Origin: Pontibacter sp. FD36
Lineage (GTDB): Bacteria > Bacteroidota > Bacteroidia > Cytophagales > Hymenobacteraceae
Assembly (NCBI RefSeq): GCF_015686655.1
Contig: NZ_JADPMP010000003.1
Coordinates: 62,001-126,000 of the forward strand
Direction: 5' to 3'
Length of the DNA: 64,000 bases
Under the pieces are notes generated by a model, which worked only from the letters and a program-made list of their open reading frames with translations, was not told where the DNA came from and did no database searches. Positions 35,909 to 43,521 of the stretch are shown here, one piece after another (positions within the stretch are counted from its first letter, which is position 1; every line of letters starts with the position of its first letter). Position numbers and translations under genes: made by a program.

Positions 35909-37075
35909 ATGAATCAAATGCCGCTTACGGTCCGTCGGGCCATCGAGGTAACCGGGCTCTTTTTTCTGGGCTGGATCATTGTACTGGGCCGTGACCTGCT
36001 GGCTCCGTTGCTCGTCGCTTTCTTCATCAGCATCATGCTGCTGCCTATCTACCGCTTTTTTAAGCAGCGAAACTTCCCCGACGCCGTGGCCATCGGCATC
36101 AGTCTGCTCACGCTGATTGTGGTGCTGGGCGGCATTATCTGGTTCTTTTCTTCCCAGATGCGGGTGCTGATAGAGGACTTCCCGATGATCCAGAAGAACG
36201 TGATGAAACACCTGACCGCCCTGAGTGAGTGGATCGGCAGCAAAACGCCCTTTTCGACAGCAGAGCAGACGAGTTTTATAAAAGAGCAAAGTAACAACCT
36301 GCTCACTTACGCGGGTAACCTGTTGGGCGGCGTGGCTGGCGGTGTGACTGGTATGGTGGTGTTTGTCGGTTTACTGCCCATTTACATCTTCCTGCTGCTG
36401 TTCTACAAAAACCTGTTGCTGCGCTTCGTATTCCTTTGGTTTCCCCGCGAGCGGCATGAAAAAGTAGAAGAAACCTTAAGCGAAATGCTGGTGATCATCA
36501 AAAGCTACCTCTTCGGGCTGCTCATACAAATCACCTACATGACCGTGCTTTTAGGAGGTCTGCTCATGATTATCGGGATCAAACACGCGCTGCTCATCGG
36601 GGTGATCTTCGCCTTCCTGAACCTGATACCCTATGTGGGGGCGCTGCTGGGCAATATCATCGGCGTGCTGCTGACACTGGCGTCTTCGGAGGAGCTATGG
36701 CCGGTGCTGGCTGTGCTCGGTACGATCGCCGCTGTGCAGTTTCTGGATAATAACATCCTGATGCCACGGATTGTGGGCTCCAAGGTGAAGATCAATGCCT
36801 TGGCAACGATCGTGGGCGTGATTGTAGGCGGAGAGATTGCAGGTATAACGGGTATGCTCCTGTCGCTGCCCATTATCGCCATGCTCAAAGTGGTGTTCGA
36901 TCGCACCGACCAGTTTAAGCAGTGGGGCGTGCTCTTCGGAGACGAACGGCCTGGCCTGAGCCCCATGGCTATACCTGTGCTGCGTTGGGATACAAAGGCC
37001 GTCCGCCGCCAACTGGAAGAGGAAAATGACATAGAGCCACCTCATGAAGGAGAAGAGGAGAAACCAAAAGAATAG
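35909..37075 (+). CDS. AI-2E family transporter (PerM-like)
   Basis: The 388-residue membrane protein has about eight helices in the AI-2E/PerM arrangement: two N-terminal pairs (about 15-55 and 65-85), a soluble segment (about 90-140), and a C-terminal bundle. The bundle includes ALLIGVIFAFLNLIPYVGALLG (about 228-249) and the PRIVGSKVKINALATIVGVIVGG motif, both typical of the family. Members are linked to export of autoinducer-2 or to sodium/proton exchange; which applies here is unknown. An acidic tail of about 30 residues follows the last helix. Two CAGGTATA-type words are present. Confidence 0.9.
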   Translation: MNQMPLTVRRAIEVTGLFFLGWIIVLGRDLLAPLLVAFFISIMLLPIYRFFKQRNFPDAVAIGISLLTLIVVLGGIIWFFSSQMRVLIEDFPMIQKNVMKHLTALSEWIGSKTPFSTAEQTSFIKEQSNNLLTYAGNLLGGVAGGVTGMVVFVGLLPIYIFLLLFYKNLLLRFVFLWFPRERHEKVEETLSEMLVIIKSYLFGLLIQITYMTVLLGGLLMIIGIKHALLIGVIFAFLNLIPYVGALLGNIIGVLLTLASSEELWPVLAVLGTIAAVQFLDNNILMPRIVGSKVKINALATIVGVIVGGEIAGITGMLLSLPIIAMLKVVFDRTDQFKQWGVLFGDERPGLSPMAIPVLRWDTKAVRRQLEEENDIEPPHEGEEEKPKE

Positions 37076-37199
37076 CATACAGGCCCATGCTGGTGGTAAG
37101 CGGATAATCTGGTACTATGGCATTGGCAGCAGCTGTTTGCCCAACTGCCAGGTATAGGGACCGCTTTGTCGCTTCCTTCCTGCTTTGCCTGCAAATTCG

Positions 37200-37207
37200 T
37201 AACTTTG
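37200..37207 (+). promoter_or_regulatory. Candidate -7 box of rarA
   Basis: TAACTTTG matches TAnnTTTG 32 bases before the rarA ATG. TTTG words upstream are at unsuitable distances (12 and 31 bases). Confidence 0.35.
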
Positions 37208-37239
37208 TTTAGACCGAATCCTGAGAAAGAAAAGAGCAG

Positions 37240-38508
37240 ATGAATCACCCGAACATACCTTTGGCCGAGCGCATGCGGCCGCACAATTTAGATCAATATT
37301 ACGGACAAAAACACCTGGTAGGGCCAGACGGTATCCTGCGTCGCTACATAGAGGGTGGCGTGATACCGAGCATGATCCTGTGGGGACCTCCGGGCGTGGG
37401 CAAAACCACCCTGGCCAACATCATCGCTAACCAGATGAAGGTGCCTTTTGTAGCCTTGAGTGCCATTAACTCGGGCGTGAAGGACATTCGTGAAGTGATC
37501 GATCAGGCTAAGAAGCGTCAGGGCACGGTGTTGTTCATCGACGAGATTCATCGCTTTAACAAATCCCAGCAGGATGCTTTGCTCGGAGCTGTGGAGAAGG
37601 GTACGGTTACCCTGGTGGGCGCCACAACCGAGAATCCTTCCTTTGAGGTAATCTCAGCCTTACTTTCCCGCTGCCAGGTATACATCCTCAAGCACCTCAC
37701 CAAAGACGAACTGATCGAGCTGGTGGACAAGGCCCTGGAGCAGGACGAATGGATGCGCCACCGCAAGGTACGGATCGAGGAGTACGAGGCTTTGCTGACC
37801 ATATCGGGAGGTGATGCCCGCAAACTGCTCAACCTGCTTGAGATCGTGGCCGAAGGTATAAAAGCCGACGAAGTGGTGGTGACCAATGACCTGGTGAAGC
37901 AGGTAGCCCAGCAGAACATCGTGATGTATGACAAATCGGGCGAGATGCACTATGACTTGGTGTCAGCCTACATTAAGTCCATTCGTGGTTCTGACCCTAA
38001 TGCGGCCGTATATTGGCTGGCCCGCATGATCGAGGGTGGTGAAGACCCCAAGTTCATTGCCCGTCGCTTGCTCATCGCCGCTTCTGAGGATATCGGCTTA
38101 GCTAACTCCAATGCCCTGCTCATGGCGACTTCCTGCTTTCAGGCGGTGCAGATGATCGGCTATCCGGAAGCGGAGATCATCCTGTCGCAGTGCACGGTAT
38201 ACCTGGCCACGTCTCCGAAGAGCAATGCGAGCTACAAAGCCATCAAGCAAGCCCGGCAGTTAGTACAGCAAACCGGCAACCTGCCCGTGCCACTACACAT
38301 CCGCAACGCCCCAACCAAGCTAATGAAAGAGATCGGCTACGGCAACAACTACAAATACGCCCACGACTACGAAGGCAATTTTGTAGCGCAGGAGTTTATG
38401 CCACAGGAGCTCAGCAACACCGCCCTCTACCAGCCCGGCAACAACGCCCGCGAACGCGACATGCTCAAGCAACTGCAGGCGCAGTGGGGGAAGAAGTACA
38501 GGTATTAG
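37240..38508 (+). CDS. rarA: Replication-associated recombination protein A (AAA+ ATPase)
   Basis: The 422-residue protein is a full-length RarA/MgsA. It opens with [20 protein letters not shown], has Walker [11 protein letters not shown] and Walker [20 protein letters not shown], and the sensor-1 region [11 protein letters not shown]. The C-terminal tetramerisation part contains [20 protein letters not shown] and the [14 protein letters not shown] motif. RarA works at stalled replication forks with RecA and SSB; eukaryotic WRNIP1 is its homologue. An 8-base periodic repeat follows the stop codon, and a small membrane protein gene starts 44 bases later. Confidence 0.97.
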   Translation: MNHPNIPLAERMRPHNLDQYYGQKHLVGPDGILRRYIEGGVIPSMILWGPPGVGKTTLANIIANQMKVPFVALSAINSGVKDIREVIDQAKKRQGTVLFIDEIHRFNKSQQDALLGAVEKGTVTLVGATTENPSFEVISALLSRCQVYILKHLTKDELIELVDKALEQDEWMRHRKVRIEEYEALLTISGGDARKLLNLLEIVAEGIKADEVVVTNDLVKQVAQQNIVMYDKSGEMHYDLVSAYIKSIRGSDPNAAVYWLARMIEGGEDPKFIARRLLIAASEDIGLANSNALLMATSCFQAVQMIGYPEAEIILSQCTVYLATSPKSNASYKAIKQARQLVQQTGNLPVPLHIRNAPTKLMKEIGYGNNYKYAHDYEGNFVAQEFMPQELSNTALYQPGNNARERDMLKQLQAQWGKKYRY

Positions 38509-38552
38509 TCAGATGGGGAATTTGAGAGCTTAAGAGTTATAAAATAGAAGAA

Positions 38553-38756
38553 GTGAACAGAACTATTTATGTAATTTTATTGGTGCTGCAAATTGTATTC
38601 TTTTTTGTTTGGCGGCACTTGGGTTACAATTACGGTGGGGCGTATGTTTTCCTCTCAGGAATCGTGCTACTCTATTTCCGCAGACGCTTTCTGGACATGA
38701 AGCCTTATTGGGGCAGCGATCTCAGTGATATTCCTAAATACTTCACAAGAAAATAA
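38553..38756 (+). CDS. Small membrane protein of unknown function
   Basis: The 67-residue frame starts with GTG after an AGAAGAA purine tract that could bind the ribosome. It has two hydrophobic segments (about 4-20, TIYVILLVLQIVFFFVW, and 28-42, GAYVFLSGIVLLYF), then an RRR stop-transfer motif and a polar tail. The codon use fits real coding sequence and the reading frame is closed by TAA. No family is recognised. It could be translated from the rarA transcript, because only the 8-base repeat lies between them. Confidence 0.6.
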   Translation: MNRTIYVILLVLQIVFFFVWRHLGYNYGGAYVFLSGIVLLYFRRRFLDMKPYWGSDLSDIPKYFTRK

Positions 38757-38920
38757 AAGCTTAATGTCAGGCAGGTAAAGCGAAGGTAAGCTGAAATCGA
38801 ATCTTCAAAGAGTTCAGTCGCGCCCTGCTCAATTGTGCTGGTGATACACTAACTCGTGTATAAACAACAATCAACAGTACAACCATCAATAATTCAACAG
38901 TTAAGTTAGTCTATGAAATG

Positions 38921-38932
38921 GACCGATTGGTC
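38921..38932. promoter_or_regulatory. Palindrome-like operator candidate upstream of sppA
   Basis: GACCGATTGGTC has GACC and GGTC half-sites, the pattern of many TetR-family operators. It lies 43 bases before a TATTTTTG -7 candidate at 38975-38982. No TetR gene is in the window. The rest of the 294-base spacer contains an AACAATCAAC-type low-complexity stretch (38866-38903). Confidence 0.3.
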
Positions 38933-38974
38933 GAAATTGCGGTTTATTGGGGCTTAGTATTGAACTTTAAGCGC

Positions 38975-38982
38975 TATTTTTG
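38975..38982 (+). promoter_or_regulatory. Candidate -7 box of sppA
   Basis: TATTTTTG matches TAnnTTTG, giving a leader of about 60 bases. The nearest TTG words are 12 and 25 bases upstream, so the -33 element is uncertain. Confidence 0.35.
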
Positions 38983-39050
38983 TTTATTGTATGCAGGGAC
39001 CTATATTTCCCGTCACTAAAAAAACAGAACCTAAACATTAAATAGAACCT

Positions 39051-40814
39051 ATGCTGAATTTCCTTAGATATGTGCTGGCTACCATTCTTGGCCTGTTCAT
39101 ATTCTTCTTCCTGGGCTTGCTGATCATGGTAGGCATCATTGCGGCATCAGCTTCCAAAGGCGATGTCACCGTTACCGAAAACTCGGTGCTGGAGCTCAAG
39201 CTTGATAAGTCTATTGTAGAGCGTGAGCAGGAGAATCCTTTTGGCGATTTCTCTATCGGCTTCTTCTCGATGAACAGCAATGATGGTCTTGATCAGATCA
39301 AAGCCTCTATTCGCCGCGCCAAAACAGATGACAACGTAAAAGGCATCTTCCTGAACATGCGCTTCGTGGATGCCGGTATGGGCAAGCTGGAAGAGATACG
39401 CAACGAACTGATCGACTTTAAAGAGTCTGGCAAGTTCATCGTGTCCTATGGCGACATGACCAACGAGAAGGCTTACTACCTGTCTTCTGTGGCTGATAAA
39501 ATTTACCTGAACCCGATGGGTACGCTGGAGTTCAACGGCATCAGCTCTGAGGTGTTCTTTTTCAAAGGCACACTGGAGAAGCTGGACATTGAGCCGACCA
39601 TCTTCAAAGTAGGTGAGTTCAAGAGCGCTGTAGAGCCTTTCTTCCTTGACAAGATGAGCGATGCCAACCGGCAGCAGATGACCTCGTTCCTGAATTCGAT
39701 CAATGACTACCAATTGCGCAAGATTGCGGAGGCACGTGGCAAAACTTACGAGGAACTGAAAAAAGTATCCGATGAGGTGCTTGTTCGTGAAGCTGAAGAC
39801 GCCAAAACCCATGGTCTGGCAACAGATATTGGTTACTATGACGAGGCTGTTGATTATATGAAAGAGCAGATGGGTGTTGATAAAGACAAGAAACTGCAGC
39901 TGGTGAGCCTTGGCAAGTATAAGAAAGTGAAAGACACTGAGAAGAGCGGCTCTGCTAAAAACCGCATCGCTGTGATCTACGCCGAAGGCGACATTGTGGA
40001 CGGTGAAGGCGGCGATGATGAAATCGGCAGCATGCGCTATGCTGAGGCTCTTCGTAATGCCCGCATGGACAATAATGTGAAGGCTGTTGTACTGCGCATC
40101 AACTCACCGGGTGGTAGCGCACTTGCCTCTGACGTCATGTGGCGCGAGATTCAGGAGACCCGCAAGGTGAAGCCTGTCATCGCTTCCATGTCAGACATGG
40201 CTGCCTCTGGCGGTTACTACATGGCTATGGGCTGCGATACGATCGTGGCGCATCCGAACACCATCACAGGTAGTATCGGTGTGTTTGGCATCGTGCCGAA
40301 TTTCGAAAACTTCTTCAAGAACAAGTTAGGCATCACAGTGGATCGCGTAAGCACTGGCAAACACTCTGACCTGCCGACTGTGACCCGCGCCATGACACCG
40401 TTTGAGAAAGAGATCGTGCAGCGTGAGATCAACAAGATTTACGAAGTGTTCACGCAGAAAGCAGCCGACGGCCGTGGCATGTCACAGGACCAGCTGAAGG
40501 AATTTGCCTCAGGCCGTGTGTGGTCAGGTATAGAAGCCAAAGAGCGCAACCTGGTGGACGTACATGGTGGATTAGAAGAAGCTATTGAGATCGCCGCTGC
40601 CCGTGTAGGTATAGAGGATGACTACCGCATCAAGGAACTGCCGCGCCGTAAGTCTTTCTTTGAGGAGATGTTCGGCGAAGCTGGTTCGCAGGTAAAAGAG
40701 CGTGCTGTGAAGGCCGAACTTGGACAGCTGTACCCTGTGTACAAAATGTACAAGAAAGTAGAGAACATGCAGGGTATCCAGACCCGCATGCCTTACGAAC
40801 TGACAATCCAATAA
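39051..40814 (+). CDS. sppA: Signal peptide peptidase SppA, 67K type
   Basis: The 587-residue protein has one N-terminal membrane anchor (about 8-30) and two tandem S49 peptidase domains, as in E. coli SppA. The catalytic dyad is expected to be K191 (VGEFKSAVEPF, first domain) and S386 (MAASGGYYMAMGC, second domain), and both are present. SppA degrades signal peptides left in the inner membrane after secretion. The motif RINSPGGSALASDVM supports the fold of the second domain. It is a single-gene unit, with a terminator downstream. Confidence 0.96.
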   Translation: MLNFLRYVLATILGLFIFFFLGLLIMVGIIAASASKGDVTVTENSVLELKLDKSIVEREQENPFGDFSIGFFSMNSNDGLDQIKASIRRAKTDDNVKGIFLNMRFVDAGMGKLEEIRNELIDFKESGKFIVSYGDMTNEKAYYLSSVADKIYLNPMGTLEFNGISSEVFFFKGTLEKLDIEPTIFKVGEFKSAVEPFFLDKMSDANRQQMTSFLNSINDYQLRKIAEARGKTYEELKKVSDEVLVREAEDAKTHGLATDIGYYDEAVDYMKEQMGVDKDKKLQLVSLGKYKKVKDTEKSGSAKNRIAVIYAEGDIVDGEGGDDEIGSMRYAEALRNARMDNNVKAVVLRINSPGGSALASDVMWREIQETRKVKPVIASMSDMAASGGYYMAMGCDTIVAHPNTITGSIGVFGIVPNFENFFKNKLGITVDRVSTGKHSDLPTVTRAMTPFEKEIVQREINKIYEVFTQKAADGRGMSQDQLKEFASGRVWSGIEAKERNLVDVHGGLEEAIEIAAARVGIEDDYRIKELPRRKSFFEEMFGEAGSQVKERAVKAELGQLYPVYKMYKKVENMQGIQTRMPYELTIQ

Positions 40815-40855
40815 CAGCACTGGCAGGATCTAACCTGCCGCTGGTGAAGTACCCG

Positions 40856-40890
40856 AAAGCCCGCTGGTGTAAACCAGTGGGCTTTTTGTT
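40856..40890 (+). terminator. Terminator of sppA
   Basis: AAAGCCC.CTGGT pairs with ACCAG.GGGCTTT around GTAA at 40856-40885, followed by TTGTTT. Confidence 0.85.
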
Positions 40891-41025
40891 TCAGGTCCAA
40901 GCCATTTTTTGCAAATTGCGGAAAAGAAGAAGGTATGAGCTTTGAAAGAACACATGATATAAGTCATTTATTCTCTCAAATTAAATAACCTATTTCGCGA
41001 ACTATAATAGACAGAACATAAAACG

Positions 41026-41850
41026 ATGAACGATATGATGCAGCAATTACGAGAGTCCGCTTCTTACATACAGGACCACACGGGCAACTTTCAACCTGAG
41101 TTTGGCATTATCCTGGGTACGGGCTTGGGCGCCTTGATCACAGAAATTGAAATTGAATATAGCCTCAACTACGCCGACATACCGCACTTTCCGGTTTCTA
41201 CAGTAGAGAGCCACTCCGGACGACTGGCTTTCGGTAAGCTGGCTGGTCGTCGTGTGATCGTGATGCAGGGCCGCTTCCATTACTACGAAGGCTATACCAT
41301 GAACCAGGTCGTGCACCCGGTGCGAGTGATGAAGCTGCTGGGCGTACAGAAGCTTTTCATTTCCAATGCCAGTGGTGGTTTGAACCCTGCCTTCAATACA
41401 TCCGACCTGATGGTGATCACCGACCATATCAACCTGCAGCCATCCAACCCGCTGATTGGTCCGAACCTGGACGAACTGGGGCCTCGCTTCCCGGATATGA
41501 GCGAAGTGTATGATGAGAAAATGGTGCGCCAGGCGATGGTGATCGCTGAGGATGCCGGTTTCAAGCTGCAAGAAGGTGTTTATGCCAGCGTGCCTGGACC
41601 AATGCTGGAAACACTGGCAGAGTACAGCTACATCGCCCGCATCGGGGCTGATGCCGTAGGTATGTCCACCGTGCCAGAGGCCATTGCCGCCCGCCACATG
41701 GGCATGAAGATCTTTGGTATTTCGGTAATCACGGACATGGGTACGCCGGATCGCATCAAGAAAGTGATCCTGGCGGATATTCTGGAAGCAGCCGCGATAG
41801 CTGAGCCACGCATGACCATGCTGATCAAAGAGCTGGTGCGTCAGCAGTAA
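41026..41850 (+). CDS. Purine-nucleoside phosphorylase (trimeric type)
   Basis: The 274-residue enzyme matches the trimeric purine nucleoside phosphorylase family. It has the phosphate-binding GTGLG (about 31-35), VESHSGRLAFG with the catalytic-site His, MQGRFHYYEGY, SNASGGLNP and the purine-binding MSTVPEAIAARHMG. It splits guanosine, inosine and their deoxy forms with phosphate to give free base and (deoxy)ribose-1-phosphate for purine salvage in the cytoplasm. The neighbouring genes are unrelated and a bidirectional terminator follows. Confidence 0.96.
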   Translation: MNDMMQQLRESASYIQDHTGNFQPEFGIILGTGLGALITEIEIEYSLNYADIPHFPVSTVESHSGRLAFGKLAGRRVIVMQGRFHYYEGYTMNQVVHPVRVMKLLGVQKLFISNASGGLNPAFNTSDLMVITDHINLQPSNPLIGPNLDELGPRFPDMSEVYDEKMVRQAMVIAEDAGFKLQEGVYASVPGPMLETLAEYSYIARIGADAVGMSTVPEAIAARHMGMKIFGISVITDMGTPDRIKKVILADILEAAAIAEPRMTMLIKELVRQQ

Positions 41851-41886
41851 TAGCTGAGCACAGGTGCGACAGCACTTAAAAGAGCA

Positions 41887-41923
41887 AACAGGGGCGGCCA
41901 GATGGCTGCCCCTGTTTGTTTGC
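41887..41923. terminator. Bidirectional terminator between purine nucleoside phosphorylase and CPBP genes
   Basis: AACAGGGGC.GCC pairs with GGC.GCCCCTGTT around AGAT at 41887-41916, followed by TGTTTG. It lies between convergent genes. Confidence 0.85.
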
Positions 41924-41929
41924 AGTATT

Positions 41930-42697
41930 TTACATGGTCAGATAGGCGAGGGCGAGCAGCGCTGCGTTAAACAAGCCGTGTGACACGATAGCCCAGGTCA
42001 GGCTGAAGCGAAGGCGGATATAACCCCAGAACAAGGCACCAATAAACTGCGGCACCACCAGTAAAGGTACAAGGGCGATGGGTAGGTGCAGGTTTTCATA
42101 GTTGGCCAGGTGCACCAGGCCAAATACGATTGTGAAGGTATAAAACACCGTTGGGAAACGCTTTTCCCAGAGGCGCCGCAAATACCAGGCACGCATATCC
42201 GAAAGTACTACCCAAATAGCCAGCATCAGGGCCACAAGCCAGATCAGGGCACTCAGGAGTGTGCTGATCTGCAGCATCTCAAGCAGGGTAGGGAGTATAA
42301 AAAAAATGATGGTCAGGAAAGCAACAAACAGCCGCATGCGGGTATAGCGCAAGGGGGCACGGAAGAAGAATTCCTCTATCGCAGGAACGATCACGGCTAC
42401 AGCCAATAGTACTAGCAGCGGGTTATTTTCCTCCAGGAAACGGCCCAGGCGATGACTGGCGAATGGGTTGTAACCCATCAGCTTGATCAGGCCGAATATG
42501 ATTACTGCTATACCCAGGCTCAGGATGAACTTGAGTACGAACAGTTGCAGCAGTGGCCTCCATACCTCCTCAGGCTTTTGATGCAGCGCCTCCAGTTGTT
42601 TAGGAGCTTTCAGAAAACGCCAGAAGGCCAGTGCGGTTTCTTTTGGACGAGGGCTTGGGTTCTCTCTAACCCGGTCAGGAGGTAAAGGTGCTTCCAT
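41930..42697 (-). CDS. CPBP-family intramembrane metalloprotease
   Basis: The 255-residue membrane protein carries the CPBP (Abi/Rce1-like) motifs: EE-x-x-x-R at 108-113 (EEFFFR), F-x-x-x-H at about 192-196 (FGLVH) and H240-N244 (SHGLFN). The sequence predicts six to eight helices. All putative zinc-site residues are present, so it may be an active glutamic/metallo protease in the inner membrane. Targets of bacterial members are mostly unknown. It lies 8 bases downstream of the DUF4249 gene on the same strand, so it is probably the last gene of the TonB-receptor/DUF4249 operon. Confidence 0.9.
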   Translation of the reverse strand: MEAPLPPDRVRENPSPRPKETALAFWRFLKAPKQLEALHQKPEEVWRPLLQLFVLKFILSLGIAVIIFGLIKLMGYNPFASHRLGRFLEENNPLLVLLAVAVIVPAIEEFFFRAPLRYTRMRLFVAFLTIIFFILPTLLEMLQISTLLSALIWLVALMLAIWVVLSDMRAWYLRRLWEKRFPTVFYTFTIVFGLVHLANYENLHLPIALVPLLVVPQFIGALFWGYIRLRFSLTWAIVSHGLFNAALLALAYLTM

Positions 42698-42705
42698 CGT
42701 TTGTT

Positions 42706-43521
42706 TTACTTCTCAATTACGACCGTTTTGCGGTTATAGGAGAGGTTTGTGAAGATGCCGATGCCTCCCTGCACGGAAGACACAATGCGCGAAGGCTGGG
42801 CAAATGGGTTTCCGTTGGCCCTGCGTGCATCCGAAATAGAGCTCAGGAAGTCGTAGTACTGCTTCTCGATGTGAAACAGCGATACGATCAGTGTATCGCC
42901 CTCTTCGTGATCATAGCCCGACCCGTAGGACACGCGCTGGCCATTGGTAAGCTGGTCACTGGATACGAAATCCCGCTGGGAGGAGTTGGACAGGCTGTCG
43001 CGGTGCACCATGTAGCGATAATAGTTCGCGGCATCCGGGTCGTCCTGGTAGGAAGTGAGCAGGTAGGCCTTGTTGCTTTCATTGAACTTCCACTCCACAG
43101 CCTCAATCGGAACCTGCCCCATGATGGTGGTAGTACCGGTCACGTGACGACCTTTCTTATCTTTGACCTCCAGCATAAGCACATCGCCGGGTTGCAGGTT
43201 GAGTTTCTCGTTTTTGCGATGAGTATAGTATTTGCCCGTCGCCTTGTTTTGAATGGGGCTGAAAGGCAGTTTGATCGTTCTGCCCTGGTGGGTGATGAAC
43301 ACTTCCGCATCCGGCACAAGGGGCAATTCGGGTTCGTTGAAGTAACTCACACTCTCCAGGACAACAGCCCGAAGGGGCTTGCCGGGCTCCAGGTAGCATT
43401 CAACCACGAGTTGTGATTCGTAGGGGGGTAACTTAATTTCCACTTCCTGCTCCATGTCACAGGATAACAGCAAAAAGAGTAGGGGCAACAGCAAGGTATA
43501 GATCGCTCGTCTGGTCTTCAT
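42706..43521 (-). CDS. DUF4249 lipoprotein
   Basis: The 271-residue protein has a lipoprotein signal (LLFLLLSC, Cys 21). The beta-rich domain has LVVECYLEPGKPLRAVVLESVSYF and the closing NPFAQPSRIVSSVQGGIGIF motif of the DUF4249 family. DUF4249 genes are usually found directly after TonB receptors in Bacteroidota, and the protein is likely to sit on the outer membrane with the receptor. The ATG shares its A with the receptor stop codon (TGATG), which predicts translational coupling. Ligand unknown. Confidence 0.9.
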   Translation of the reverse strand: MKTRRAIYTLLLPLLFLLLSCDMEQEVEIKLPPYESQLVVECYLEPGKPLRAVVLESVSYFNEPELPLVPDAEVFITHQGRTIKLPFSPIQNKATGKYYTHRKNEKLNLQPGDVLMLEVKDKKGRHVTGTTTIMGQVPIEAVEWKFNESNKAYLLTSYQDDPDAANYYRYMVHRDSLSNSSQRDFVSSDQLTNGQRVSYGSGYDHEEGDTLIVSLFHIEKQYYDFLSSISDARRANGNPFAQPSRIVSSVQGGIGIFTNLSYNRKTVVIEK

